Shown in pieces: positions 23,053-38,000 of a DNA stretch of 64,000 bases. Location of the stretch: the NCBI GenBank assembly GCA_015680685.1, contig MNCI01008287.1, positions 124,474 through 188,473 of the forward strand, in the 5' to 3' direction. Each line of letters opens with the position of its first letter. Positions within the stretch are counted from its first letter, which is position 1. This DNA is from Gnetum montanum (lineage: Eukaryota; Streptophyta; Gnetopsida; Gnetales; Gnetaceae). The position numbers and the translations under genes were made by a program. The notes beneath the pieces were generated by a model. The model was not told where the DNA came from and did no database searches. It worked only from the letters and a program-made list of their open reading frames with translations.

Positions 23053-26000
23053 CTATTTAAACAAAAGCATGAGTTACTTAACTGTTTAGAAAATACAACG
23101 TACCATATTTAATATCAAACTTATGTTTTAAGATTTACCTTCTTGGATTCAGTATACAAAACTGCCCCTGCAACATAAAATGGAACCTCTCGACAAAGTG
23201 TTATTCCAGTTCCACGGAAGAAACCTTTGAGACCATCTTTCTCCCAGGTAGCAAGAATACCAGCACCAACATTATCAAAAATTCCTGCCTGCAGTCTCTG
23301 CTTCAAAACTTCACAAGGAATCCTCATGGCCGTCCCAAGGACAGTGCCAACAAAGGATGAAATAGATTCTACCTAAAAACATGTTGGGATGGTTTACACA
23401 CTATGAGATGATATAATAACTAACATGAAAATAACAGAGAATTTCTAACATGAAATTAAGTATTTGTTTCATAACATATTTATATTTGTTTCAAACATGC
23501 ATCATAAAAATATTTGTTTCAGGCAGGAGAAAAGAGGTCCCAGAGACTTAAAACTCCATGAGGCACTCGCATGGAAACTTAATGTGCTACCAACCCAAGG
23601 AATGATGTTAGAATATACTCCTAAGTTAATGTACAATCGTTAGTTTTGTAACCCCTTAAAATAATTTGTAACCACTCTTAATCAATTCGTAATTCTACAA
23701 AATATTAGCACCAACATCCCAGTTACGAATGGGGAAAAAAGTGTGGAAGTATTAAGGTATGAAGAATTGAAGAAGAATTGATGGATCAATAAAGATAAGA
23801 GCACCAAGGAACAATACACCACAATGTATCAAGAAGTTGAAGCAAAGATATGAAGCAAATGTTACAAAACACATAGTTCGTAACAAGAATCCAAGTACCA
23901 CAACCAAAAGGTTAAAAAAAGTGACTCGAAGTTAAGAAGCAAGTGTTGTAGAAAACAAGTGCAATCCCTATGGCATAGGATCTAGTTTCCTAAAGAGGAA
24001 GAGAAGGTTCAAGTTGTGCCATACGTAGCCTAGTCCAGTTTCTTAAATAAGAAGAGAAGACCATCTAGAAGGTTATCATCTTATAAAATTCATAACTCTT
24101 AAGAATATATATTATTCTTCTTAATCACTTGCTTAGAACTCTTTGCAGTTGTCTATGGACATGCTTGTATATTGGCTAGTTCATTGTGAATTTAGCTTAT
24201 CTTGTCTTTACGAGTTATTGTCTTGATCCTCTGGACTTAACAAAATACTTTTTCGTAAGTCTTTTTCTTCTCTCAACCATCGTAACCTTCCAGATGGTCT
24301 TCTAGACAACACTTCATGTAGTTATGCAATATTATACAAAAATCTAGAGTATATTCCATGGACCTCAATGGTAGATTGAGTAGGTTTTTCAGCTCTCAAT
24401 GGGATCTTAGGCAAGGGGACCCTCTCTTCCCCTACCTTTTCATTGTGGCCATGGATACCTTACACACCTATCTTAAGGCAGCTGAGGTCGGAAGGGTTCA
24501 GGTGGCAGGATACCAGAGCCTAGTCAACTTATGCTGACAATATCATGCTCACCACTAAAGCCTCTGTCCCAATGGCCAAGGCCATCAAAAAGGCCTTAAT
24601 GAGTTTCGAAAAAGAGTTTGGTCAAGCAATCAATTGGAAAAGTAGGTCAGCGCAATTTACTAATACGCCAACGCTGAATAAATCAATCAGCAACGTTCTG
24701 CGATTGGAGCTGGTGCGTAGGAGCATTCCTACGCTGACATTCTTTATTTAATTGGAATTGAATTAATACTTGATGGGGATTGATTCAAAATACACATAAT
24801 AGAGTTGGGTATTGGATATCCAGATTTCTAAGTAGCAAAGGGTGGGTTCTTTTGCCTTCCTCAGTTCTTGCTATCATCTCTAGGTACGTTCCCTCTATTT
24901 TTACCCTTCCCAAGAAGGTCATCCAAAAGGTAAATTGTATCGTCAACAACGTTATTTGGTCATGAGGAAAAGATACACAAAAGATGCATGTTGTCAGATA
25001 GTATCTCTACGTCTCAAAAATGTAGCAGACTTGGGGTGCCCAAGTTTGACGATAGTATCCTTGCAGGGCAATACTGTATTTTACGACGACTTCATAACCA
25101 TGATGATGCCACCGAGGTAAATATAATGATCCAAAAATATGCCCCTTGGTTGTTTAATACCATAGGCTCTAGAATTTGGAAGTCGCTTTGTAAAAACCAA
25201 ATCATTATTATTGAGCTTCAAGTTGGATCAGAATGGTTTGACTAAACGTCTTATAATTGCAAAATATGGCAAAATGCAAGGATAGAACATTATGTGCCAA
25301 AGACGGTAACTTGAGAAAATTAAAATATTTGGTTGGCTATTACGTAAAAATGCCATTCCTACAAAAGCATGCTTAACACATGGAAACCTTTTGATTGAGG
25401 AATATTGTGTGCTGTGCACAAATGGTATTTCCAAAACTACTAAACTTCTCATTTATTTCTGCCTTTATAGCTGTCAGGTCTAGGCTTCCGCAGGCATTTT
25501 AGGCTCCCACAACATCAGTAGTGATAGCTTTTAGACAATTCTTGCCTAGATGCTCAAGAAAGCCTGAAACCATCTACTCTTTCAAGTGACCCCATGACCT
25601 ATACCATGATCACTCGTTATTGTTGCTTGTTCTCTGTGGCGCAAAGTTCTCTGTACCATAGGATAGACACCAATCTTTAAGCCAAACTGCACCATGTTCA
25701 CGCAGAATCCCCGGTTGTAGGACCTTCTTGTCGCAGCCACGTAGAATGCCTTTCTTCCACTTCCTGGGGGGAAAGGGATTTCGATGGCTCCACTTTCTTC
25801 TGGTGATGGAGGGGCCAGCGTACTGAATTTCATGGGATTAGGATGCCTGTTTCCAAGCAGGCTATTTTAAAGGCACTAGGGTTCTGATGGAGGGAAAAAT
25901 TATTCTCCATATTACCAGAGGGTTGCACAATGCAATGGACTTCTTCCCCCATGGGATTCCTACTTCTGCGAAAGGACAAGTGCTTAAGTCATCCTTGCTA

Positions 26001-29000
26001 CCTATTTGGCAACCGGTCTCTAAGGTCATTGAGAATTTCCTGGTTCAATCATGAAATTCTTCAAAGTTGAATGGGGTACAGTTTGCTTTCCTCAAGTGGC
26101 TGCTCTTGAGGCAAAGAGTGAATTTGCTGAAATATTTTTTGGCATGCTTGTAGAAAGAGCACCCCTTGAAGCATTGTTAGTGATTTGATAGTGGTGAGGG
26201 CCAAAATTTCTTACAGTTCATGGAGAAACCGTAACAGTCTTTTTTGTGAATATGCAGAACTCTTTTGTTTCGGATCTGCCAAAGAGTCGCATAGTAGCGG
26301 CTTTTTCTGGACTATTTGCAGCCATGGTAGCTTCTTGCACAAATACTACCGCTGCTACAGGATAAATTCCTGCAATGCTTTGCATTTTTAGCCCTGAAGG
26401 TGGATCCTCCAAGAACCCAAAATTTCAGTCGCAAAAACAGTGGTATTAGAGCTCCAGGTCGTGTACATGGAAGACCAAAGTAAAGGTTATACAATGTATT
26501 CAATTATTTATGATGGCACACAAAATTTCAAGTTATAGACAGACTTGACAAAGTTACTTCTGAAACTAAATGATACCGGGAACATTGTGGAGAAAGGCAT
26601 TGTAAAAGCAGGAGGCATGAACAAAAGCTTGAGAAAATGAAATGGCAAAAGCAATCATTTGGAATTCAGTTTGTACAAAAATAAAAAACACAATCACAAG
26701 CTTCAAGACCAGCAAGGAAATGCGGGATTCTCTTCATGAAATATATCAAACAGAGGATCAAGTAAAAAGCAAAAGCAGGAGCCAAAGACTCCAAAGAGTA
26801 AAGGAAACACTAAAGTGAAGAAGCAAAGAAACAAGCAAGGATTTCTAAAACCAACGAAAAATCAGAGGCACAACAAATTGAAAAGTCAAAATTTATAATC
26901 AAGAAAAAAAATGAGCAAGATCAGATTTCAAGAAAGATTGAAGGAAACAAGTCTCCAATACCTGAAAAGAGACAAAGCAAAACTTCAAAAAAATAAATAA
27001 GGAATAAACCCAAAAGGTACAAAAGAATCCATTTTTCATGTTTTGTATCATTCAAACAAACAAATCTCATCAAACATGTGGTTGTCATAAAGTGGATGCA
27101 CCAATCATATGACATTAACGATAGATGACTTTAATGAAATCAGAGTTACAAGTGGCCTTGGCAAAATTCAGCTTAAAGATGGAAGAAGATTGGAGATGAT
27201 AGGAACTGAAAATATTTTTATCAATTTAAAAGGTGGAAGTATTTTTGAAATCAGAGATGTTTTCTATGTGCCTGAACTACAAAAATCATTGCCCTCAATT
27301 AAACAATTGACTAATGATGATTACAAGTTAGTGTCTAACAAAAATTATTGCATGATTTCTGATAGAAACATGAGGAAGGTAAAACTAGAAAAGTTTGGCA
27401 ATCAAATCTATTGCATTGAATCCAAGCCAAAATCATCAATTCAAAACATTTCAATCAAATCTGAAAAGCAAGATGTCCCTCCAAGAACTTGAATTTGTCT
27501 AGCATTGAACTCGTGCTGTACTCAGACCCACTAAATTTTAGATATAAAGATATCAATTAATGTGACTCACAGTCCACTAGTGTGAAGATCGTGTTCAATG
27601 CGAGCTCCAAGAACTCCCAATCAGGTCACATTCCTACTAAAATTGAATTTTTTGATCAAATTCATCATTCAACTACCTCCAAGTTGTTTTGCTTCCACAA
27701 CTACAGACTTTAACAAGCATTCATAACTTATTCTGGCTCTTTGGACTGTCACCAAAAACAAGCAAAAGGAAGACAGGGAGATGCTAGTAGTATTGCCACC
27801 CCAATCAGATTTCATTGGCAGATTCAAAGTCACCCATTCTAGTAGAGCTTCAAGTGCTCCAATGGGTGGCTCTATTAAGGGTTCCAGTCAGGGTTTTTCT
27901 GGGTAGGAATCTACTAGGAGGATGGATGGGCTCCAATACTCACAGAAGGAGGTGTGATCAAAGGCATTGTGGAGAGGATGAAAGATGGGTGGAGCCACAA
28001 GGATAGACTTTACGGGAAAAGCTCATTTGAAGGCCAGATTGCGCATAAGAAGCTCAAGGAAGATATGTGATGAAAGGTGAATGAAAAGCTCAAAGATGCC
28101 GAAACCAAGATTTGGCAGGAGTTACAGGCCCTTGAAGATGAAAAAATCAGAGCCGTGGAAAAGGCAATTAAAGAGTGGGTACAGGCCACGCTCGCTACCA
28201 ATATCAAGGTTGCCCAGCTGGATGCCAACCGGTGAGCCTAGGACGAGATTAACAAAGTTGCCAAGGATACAGAGATCATGCTCAAACATGAATTGACGGA
28301 GACGCAGCAAATGAAGCATGAGGCCCTCAAAAGGCAGATCAAAGAGTTGAAGAACGAAGCTCACCACCTAGAGGAGCATTTAAGACAACAGCAGATGGAG
28401 GAGGAGCTGTGTCAACAAGAGGAGGAGAAGCCACAAAAACAGATGGAGGCAAAGGAGGAACAACGCCAGGTAGAGGCGTGTGCTCCGCTAAACAAGGAGA
28501 GGAGAATTGAAGCATAGGAACATAGGGTTGTCTAAGCCAGAGACCATAAAGCCCTTAAAATGAATGCCAAGTCTTCAATGGAAAAAGGAAAATGCCCTTA
28601 TCTGGAAAGGGCCATCAATCTTAATGCCCTTATCTGGAAATGAGTGTTGTCTACCCCATTATTTTTGTCTATCTTATGATTAATGATGTAGTGAAAAGCT
28701 CTGGGGTGGTTTTCGACCCCCTTGTGTTTTTTTCTGTTGATGTGAGCTCTATGCATGCCCCACTTTTGTACATCTACTTTTGTTGATACAACCCCAACCA
28801 TTCTCTCAAAAAATGACACACTTAAAAATAGATACCATGCTTTATGACAACCTCACATATATATCAGCAAATTCCATCGCATGCACCACTGAAAAGCTTG
28901 CACAATCCATAGATGTACCTGAATGTCAGAAAACTCTGTGGATGTATTTTCTAACAGCTTCTTTGTAGCTTCAGAAAAGCCAGTTCGCAATCCATGGCTA

Positions 29001-32000
29001 AATCAGATTCAACATCAGAAATTTTGGTCAGAAATTAATGAAAATCATAACTGCAAAGATTCATTGACGAGTACCTTGAAAATTGTCCTAAAATTGCTGG
29101 GATTGAACCTCTGTATAAGCCTGTAACCCCAATTTCAGGTATTTTTGAAACAACCACAGGGAAAGAAAGTGTCGATGCCTGTACCCGTGTCTGCAAATCA
29201 AAAAACACTAGTTAGAATTCCACTGGGAAACAGAAAGGAAATATGCTTAATTTCTATTATTTTTAATTACGTCTCTCTTTACAACAAAATCTGAGAGTCA
29301 ATGTACTATTCCTATTCAATTTCATTAGTTAATCAGTGAAAAAAGAACACATAGAATACACATTGATAACTATCTAAAATTAAAGACATCCCAGTATCAT
29401 ATCAAAAAATCAAAATGCCAACATAAAAATTATAATAAATACCAAAATCAGGATATGGTTCTCTTTCAAAATAATTAATTTTTGTGCAGTTTGATCCATC
29501 ATTTTAAACTTGGAATATCAGTTAACAACTAGGAATCATGATCAAACTGATCAACCCAGCAAATTCATTTTACTGAAAGATCTACAGCTTAAATTCTTCA
29601 TAAAATTATATCCCATTTAATCACATATCGCTACAATACATAACAAAGAAAAAAAATGCAATAGTTAAGTACTTGATCCACAATCAAAGCATACAATGAA
29701 TAATTCAAATAAACCATGTCAGGCTTTAATAGCAGGGTATGCACAGTAGAAAATGTATACCATTAAACAAAATATAAAATATCATCATCTTGGTACCTTT
29801 ATCCCATCAACATGGGCTAAGCCGTTAAAGATAGTCAAAAGGATTTGACAATGATTTACTATGGTTAGCAATCTACATGATACCATAGTGCTTCAAAAAT
29901 ATATTTTACCATGCCCCAATGTGGCACATCTCAACATACCCTTTGGACCAGCCATATATTCTAACCAAATGAGCCATGCCTCACTGACATTAACCAAAAT
30001 ATAAAATATACAGCACAGCAATGCTTCGTGCAAAAGTTAATAATAGTGAGCTTATCTATTTTAATAATAACGACTTGCCTTCAATGTGTCAAGCGGATGC
30101 ATCAAGGATGTGGATAGTGCACAAGACAAACCTCCTGCAAGAGCTGACACGAGAACATTTCCAGCTCCAGTTGATATAGGGATTGGTGGAGGAACAGCAA
30201 CCACGGTGGCTGCCTCAAACCATAAGCTCCTTAAAAATCACATACACTGGTTAAAACTCAGAATAAAGCTTCTATATTTCATCATTGCAAAAAAGGCTGC
30301 AGCTCTGAATTTCAATTAATAAATAGCCCCATACTAGTGGCAGAAAAGGAAGAAGCATGGCATCTGTTACCAAGAGCACAGATGTTCAAAAGAATAAATT
30401 ACTCATCTGTCCAGATCCAAAGAAAAAAAAATGAAAACTCTAATGTTCATTATTTACGATCAGAGCAAAGTACTGGCTATTCCATGCCTTAATGAATTGA
30501 TTGTAGAATAAATAATGAAAGTACATAAACGTATTCCCTGAATTTTGATCAAATTGTATCCATAAGACAAAGACGGAAATGAGAATGGTATAGTTGGTAA
30601 GAGACTAGATAAAATGTTTATGCTGGGATACATGAAGACAAATGCATGAACTATAAATATTTCATTACAAAAAGGAATTAAGTGATAACAATCAACAGCT
30701 GGAACCATTAAATTAAACTTGCAAAAAAAATTTACAAGGACATTATCATATATTGCATTTCCAATGGTTTCAACAAAAGCCAATATCACACATTTGTTTC
30801 TTTAAAGAATGATAGAAACTGAGAGCAAAGTTCAATGTTTAGCTTTTATGTGCTCTAATTTTAACAGAGTAAACCTCATTGAATTGTGATATTTGATTGA
30901 AGACTAGATGTTCATTATTCAACTGAAACTAGTCAAACGGGTTGTGTAGCTAATAATGTAAGCATTCCAACCTTTCCCTTGTAATCAAAAAGTTTGATTA
31001 TGTGAAGCATATTTACCAACATTTTTATTAAAAAACAAAAAACATAACATAACAGAAGACTTGTAGAAATCATGAACATAAACAAACATTACAATCATGA
31101 TTTAAAAGAGATTTATCAACGTTTTTTTAAAACACAACTATCAGTTATTAAAATAAACACTTTCACATCCTCTATATAAACTATGAAAAGGTAACTAAAC
31201 ACTTTCTGTATTTTAAGTTCTAAACAAATGCCAAATCTACCTTGGGCTTCTGTCTATGACTCAGTGGTTAAGACATTGTTCCCTAGTATTAGAGACCCAA
31301 GTTTGAATCTCTGTACTATCACCTATAGTTCTCATTGTGCTAAAAGTAGAGGGCTGTGCATTTCGTTCAGTAAGCATGTATGTAAGACCCATTGAAAGTT
31401 GAGTTATGATGATGAGGTTTAAGAGTTGTCGAGAAAACCCAGGTCACAAGCTTGAATCCAATGGGCAATGCTGAGATATGGACAAAAAAAAATTGTAGAA
31501 GGATATCTGAAACTGGTATGGTCCAGATACATCCAAGAGGTTTTCAGTGGACATAACCAAAAACTCAGTTTCAGTTTCAGAAAAGTGTTTAACATCCATC
31601 CTCGTTGAAAAGGGGGGAATTGTTGAACATTGTGTTTTGATGGGTGATGACTAAGGCATGAATATTTATCTAGCAAGCCTTGACAACACGATGGTTTGAT
31701 CTCAAGACCTCTCAATTGGAAGACTTGGGTATTTGTGTTTCTACAAGCTTGATTTTGGCTCATGAAGAATTAATCTCAGGATCTCTTTGATCAAAACACT
31801 GTCTATGTCCTGAAACAACTAGCTTAATGAGATTAATTTTGATATATGATAACCTCTCAAATGGGAACACTTTGGTAGTTGTGTTTCTATTAGCCAATAT
31901 TGGGGGCAACATAATTTGATTTCTAGACCTCTCCTTTGAAGGACTTGGGCAATGTTACTAGCTTGAATGACAAGACCTCTCAAATAGAAAGACTTTGACA

Positions 32001-35000
32001 GTGGTGAATCATTTAGCTTAAATGAAATTTAAATTAAGTGCATAATGATTTGAACTTCAGATTGTTCAATTGGAAAACTATAATAATGGTAAATCTACCT
32101 AGCTTCAATGAGAATAACTTGGGATTCTTCATCCTCAACCAGATCTAAGTTACCCTTGTGAGGATCAATTGCCTCTTGTGAAAGGGGCTGGTTCCAAGAT
32201 CATATAGCCTAGCAAGGCTTAGCTATTTCTTGTATGAAAGATTGGTTCATTGTAGTGGTTGTTGATAAACCACAAATCAACTTTGAAGATTAAGAAAGCC
32301 AGGAGGTCAGAAGAACCAAATTTCTTGAGAGTGGACTAATCCAAAGGTTGCAAGTGAACCATTATAAATCTAGTGCGTGCTTTCCTTTTCTACCTAAGCA
32401 ACTTAATTTAATTTTTTGTAGGGGGAAAAGGTCATGTCGATTATATTACTGCCGGTGAAAAACCAGGAGGCCAAAAAATTACATCAAGAAAGTTTTGAGG
32501 GGAAGAACCCCAACCATGGAAACAAAAGTAATTGACATCCATGACCCAGTGGGAAAACCCAACAACTATCCAGCACATTATCACACAGCCTATGGCACAA
32601 TAATTATGGAGGTAGGTTTTTTATGGGGAAACTCCATAATAATGCAATGGTTTTCTATTCACCCCTTCTTTCAGTTATTCTCATTCCGCAAGACCCACAA
32701 TAATTAAGAGGAGATGATGAACATAATTTAGAGGAAGGTTTTCTATAGGGAAACTCCATAGTAATGCAATGGTTTTTTACCAATTTATATGTGTGCATAG
32801 ACACACACATGCACCAATGATTAAATATGCAACCATCAAACAATCTTTTAATATTGTCCATCAAACTATCTTTTAATGTTATTAATGCAATTGTTTTAAG
32901 AGAGTTATTTTTAAAAATAAAAATTATCATCATCATCATCCTCACTTTATCCCAACTACATTGAGTCAGCCATATGAGTTCTCTCGTCATTCACCTCTGT
33001 TAAGAACAAAATTAACATTAATTCCTAGATCCTCACTTTTCCTCTTCATTTTCAAATACCAAGTATGTTTTAGTCTACGTCTTTGTTGTATTTCTTATTC
33101 TGGTAGGTGCAGTCACTAGTCTTCTTTGCACACAACCAAACCATTTAGGATGACTTTCCTTAATCTTTTCATGTATGGAGGCTACCCCAGACTTCCTCTA
33201 ATAAAAGATTTATTGATCTGTTTTAGTAACATCCAACCTCCACCTTAGCATTCTCACCTCTACCACATGCACACATTGCACCTACCAACTTTTTATTGTC
33301 TAAAATCAAATCCAATAACACTTTTGTAGAACTTTATCTTCAATCCAACAGAAATTCTTCTATCATAAAGCACAAAAGTAGCTTCTTGCTATTTCATCCA
33401 TCTTGATTCATGTCTATTTATCACATCATTGTTAATTTCCCCATCCATTTGTCCAAGAAATTAAAAACAAATATCTTCAATCCTTAGACAATTTATGCAT
33501 TTGCATGATTTCTCCAAAGTGCATGCAGCTTGTTCTCTTTCCTACCTTATCCTATGATATGAAGATTTTTCCACATTGCATCCAGAGAGTGTTCATGTAA
33601 AATCACTTGTCTGACATTTATAATCCTTGCTTTATACATTGCCATTAACATTTTTGCAACACTGTTTTCACGTTCACATGGAAATTCTTCAATTTTAGCA
33701 TTAAGCATGCTAAAATACCAACTTAACTGCTTCATATGCTAAAATACTGATTCATCAGTCCCTGACAAATCTTCAACTTATATGCACACCACATAATGAG
33801 ACTCAAAAGGCACTATCCATTTAAGTTGGACTAATATGCTTCACTAGTTATTTTGCATTATATCTGATAATACAAAATGAAGGGAAAAAAGTAGTCTGCT
33901 ATCCTCTACAACTTCATGTTTACTGTTCACTAAGTGACTATCTCTAAAACTGAAAGGTGCTTCCATTCTCTGAATTTGGAAGCCAATTTTTAGGCAACAG
34001 AAATTCAGATGAGTCGTAGAAAATGGTAAATAAAAATAGCTTAGCTTAATCTTCACCATAACATTAATTTTACCAATGTATGCATTTATGCCGCCCATGC
34101 TCAAGTTGGAGAAATTCATTGAGTATAATTCTGGTTATAACATACTTTAGGAGGGAATCAACCTATGAATCCAAAAAAGTACATTTTCACTGACCATTTG
34201 AAATGAAAAGTAAGCAATGTATTGTCTTTTATTTTTTATTACAAATCATATAAAAAAACTCCTGTTTGTATCTTGTTGCAATCCAACAGAGCATGATTCA
34301 AAACGTTATTTTCCTCTGATGCAATTCTATGGAATGCAGTTTGAAATTCATAAGTCTGAAAACTTTCGCATTTGGAATCCAATTTCAACCTGATTTAACG
34401 TTCCCTATGTGCACGGAATCATATTCATTTCTTAGTGGCAGCCAGAGAATTAAAACAAATTTCTGATGAGAAAAAAAAATCAAACATCCACAATAAGTTC
34501 TTGGAATGCCAGGGTATCATAATAGTTCAATACTGTAGAAGCAAGATGACATTAACTACATATGCATATAATTCAAATTATAGGTCCAAAATAACCATTC
34601 ATGTATGAGATCAAAACTTCTGCAGCACATATTTGGTCCCACAATTTATCCTGCAGAATCGATACCGAAATTTACCCTATTTAATCATCCCAAGGAGGTG
34701 AAAAATGGGCAGTCCGCTATTAATCATGTGATTCTGCATCTGCTGTGTTTCTACATTTCTTGAATCCAGGTCAGATCAGCCTTCTTCTAACCTCTACTAT
34801 GTTTAACTTCATTTCGAACAATTTTCACAGACAGCACTACTACAACTCCTCTTGATCATGAATCTTGAATAATATTCTGGATAACATGTCTATCAAGCAT
34901 TCCCAGTGAAGCTGGGTAATCAATTAGACAACCTGTAGCATATACTTGAACCATTATTCTGGTTATCACACTCACTTAAGTAAGATGCAACCTAATGACT

Positions 35001-38000
35001 CTATAAGTCCTTCCCTGTAAGTCCTTCCCTGTTGAATGATTAAGTTGTTATTCTGTTGAGTGACCGTTGTGTACCTAATACGCTGATGAACATCTCAGAA
35101 GAAAGCCTCTGCTTCCTTACAACAATATTTTGGGAGAGGTAAAAAGATGAGTTTTTGTCCTTTCAGATTAAGAAGAACGAAGATGTTTTTGATAATAAAA
35201 ATGTGGAATACCATTAGAAGATACTTGGGAACTTAGAGATCAACCAAAGAATAGATCAAAGCTCGAAAACATCACTGCCCACTCCACAAAGAGCCAATAC
35301 AAAATTGAAATTCTCACCCTTATCACATCAAGCCATTCATAACAATGATTTTATTAATTGCCAAACTAGATATGGTGTATAATCAGAGGGCCTCAGTAGA
35401 TGTATATACATTCACTTAAGAACCCATTAATATGAATCCAATCTACTTCTAATCATAATAATGGGACACCAGTGTTAATATTTGCATTACTATCAGAAGG
35501 AGTGCTTCAGACAACCCAAATAAAGGCATTTCCATGTTTTTTACAATTTATTGTTCTTTTTATCAACAGGTAAAAAGGAGGCTTTTTTTAAATAAAAATT
35601 TGTGGAGACCAGTTTTACTAACAAGACCCATCTTATTGAAAATCCCTTACCCTATTGCTAGTCATTGCAGTCAAGGAACTACACTATTTTATTTCCTTTT
35701 TTTTATTATTATTATCTTTCTGTCTCAAGAATGTGCAGCAAAGATACCTAGCATGCATTCAGCACTCTCCTGTAGCTTCCACAACAGTAAAAGATATGTC
35801 TTCATGGCCCATCCTTATCTTGTTACAAGCACATCCTCTGTATGTTTCAGTCTCTTAAAAATAAATACCTCCAAGCCAATAGCCCAACCATGCACAGAAA
35901 ATTCAGTGCATCTCAAATTATTTCGCTGTCAGTCAACTAATGAGCCAGCAGTCACAATATGCACACCTCTCTATACAGGTGTGTAAAACACACACAAATC
36001 TGCTCAGAGCAAAAAAAAAAATCTTTCTTTTTCTTTTACTTTTTTTTCTTTTTTAATTTTTGGACTGCACCATAACTGGTGATGTGTTGTGGCTCTGTAA
36101 AAAATGATAATCACAAAAGATTAAGGGCAAATGATACTGATTTAAGAAAGATTTTGAGTATTGAAGTAACCATGTTGACATGTGTGCTTCAATGGGGAAG
36201 CTTTTCCCTTATTCAAACTTTTGCCTCTTTCAATCTGACCAAGCTTATAAGTCACTTATAGAAAAACCTTTTATGATACAGTTGATGATTGGTTGAAACA
36301 AACAGGTGGAAAAGACAAAAGATGGATTCACTAAAGCAAAATGCCTGTTTGGGAACAATGGATGAATGAACTGAAAAGTGATCCTTTATTGATACACCAA
36401 ATACATTGCTTAGATACTTGTCACATAATAGGTTGGGCCTCTTCACACCCAGTACATTGGTAATGAGTAAAAGCAATGCATCAACTGCTTGTAATTTGTA
36501 ACAGCAACATTATAATCTAAAATACCAAACGGCTGATTCTATGAAACACAGAAATGGAGCTTCAAGTATACCTTATGTCATCCTCAAGCCGCTCAGGTGG
36601 AAGAAGAAGCATAAAATTACGAAAATGACCGTAAGAAATAGATCCTTCTGTATCAGCATCTAAATAGCGCATCATTGCTGCAACGTTTTCTTCAGATGCT
36701 GGAAGACCTGCCTTTTTCAGGGACTCCATTACTTGATTTTTCTGCAGAGTGCCTGATTTACTTAAGCACAAACTATTGTATGCCTGAAGCATGGCCGCTT
36801 CTTTCTGTTCCATCAAAGAAAGGAACTGCTTCCAACCAATTGATTTTGCAAAAATGTGGCTTCTAGTGCGTCGCAAAAACTCACGAGCATATTTTGAAGG
36901 CAATCTTCTTTTTCTCATTGCAACTTCAAGATCTTCTAAAGTTATCTTTCCATCACCATCTCTGTCTATTTCCTCAAAAAACCGTTTCCCTGAAAGAACC
37001 AAGAATATGTAAACAACAGACATTAAATACACTTCAGAATTAAAAATTTATTTTAATAGAAACATTTTATTTCTTTTATTATCTTTTAGATATAACAAAG
37101 CAAAGTATTTCAAATGTGTTAAAATGTAAGCAAGTTAGTGTTCGAAAAATGAAGACAAATATGTTAGTATTATTTGTTGTATTTCCTTTTATGCTTTTAA
37201 AAGGATGTTGCATTTTAAATAATGATATGAAAAGAAAAAAAANNNNNNNNNNNNNNNNNNNNNNNNNNNNNNNNNNNNNNNNNNNNNNNNNNNNNNNNNN
37301 NNNNNNNNNNNNNNNNNNNNNNNNNNNNNNNNNNNNNNNNNNNNNNNNNNNNNNNNNNNNNNNNNNNNNNNNNNNNNNNNNNNNNNNNNNNNNNNNNNNN
37401 NNNNNNNNNNNNNNNNNNNNNNNNNNNNNNNNNNNNNNNNNNNNNNNNNNNNNNNNNNNNNNNNNNNNNNNNNNNNNNNNNNNNNNNNNNNNNNNNNNNN
37501 NNNNNNNNNNNNNNNNNNNNNNNNNNNNNNNNNNNNNNNNNNNNNNNNNNNNNNNNNNNNNNNNNNNNNNNNNNNNNNNNNNNNNNNNNNNNNNNNNNNN
37601 NNNNNNNNNNNNNNNNNNNNNNNNNNNNNNNNNNNNNNNNNNNNNNNNNNNNNNNNNNNNNNNNNNNNNNNNNNNNNNNNNNNNNNNNNNNNNNNNNNNN
37701 NNNNNNNNNNNNNNNNNNNNNNNNNNNNNNNNNNNNNNNNNNNNTCTGTTTTTTTTTTTTTTTTTTTAAATATGCGGAAGCATTGTATTGAAGTTTTACC
37801 TGGGAGACGAAAGCCTTTTTGATGTTGATCTAAGATCTATTGGAGTAACAGAATGGGTGCTCAAGAAAGCTATAAGGACAGCTTGTGTCCTTAAGATTTG
37901 AGCAGGATAGAAGGCAGATCAGCATTGTTGTGGAAGTAGGGTAAAAAGGGCCCAAACCACGTAAATTTCTGTGTTCTTGTGCTATTTTCTTTCACTATTT

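Larger units (their letters stand above)
23373..28918 (-). other. Intron 5 of the SAMTL-like gene
   Basis: A 5546-bp GT-AG intron carrying an L1-like LINE fragment, a copia fragment with primer site and a coiled-coil coding remnant, all on the plus strand (antisense to the host gene). The part 23500-24310 has LTR-like ends (TGTTAG near 23606 to CAACA near 24311) and a 20-bp inverted repeat (24052 and 24286), but no partner LTR was found. The part 25500-26180 shows no recognisable gene. Confidence 0.7.
30230..36571 (-). other. Intron 2 of the SAMTL-like gene
   Basis: A 6342-bp GT-AG intron. It holds a tRNA-like SINE piece (31247-31400), a possible copia 3' end (polypurine tract near 31606-31620 followed by TGTTGAAC), several irregular copies of a GACCTCTCAA-type motif (31704, 31848, 31923, 31970) and an RTE LINE end (32920-33500). 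The stretch 33500-36571 is AT-rich with nothing recognisable. Confidence 0.75.

Noticed and set aside
23606-24311. Possible solo LTR in intron 5 (TGTTAG to CAACA)
   Set aside because: No matching target duplication, partner LTR or primer site was found; noted only in the intron entry.
25582-25833. 83-codon minus-strand ORF starting MKFSTLAPPSPEESG
   Set aside because: It looks protein-like but matches no domain I know and has no splice or element context, so it is not called.
31606-31640. Copia polypurine tract and LTR start in intron 2
   Set aside because: AAAAGGGGGGAAT followed by TGTTGAAC is suggestive, but no pol end precedes it and no LTR partner was found.
35534-35986. 150-codon plus-strand ORF in intron 2
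   Set aside because: Low-complexity, Phe/Ile-rich from T tracts, no domain, antisense to the gene.
37116-37769. 217-codon plus-strand ORF spanning the gap
   Set aside because: Most of it is translated Ns; the rest is LTR of element E.
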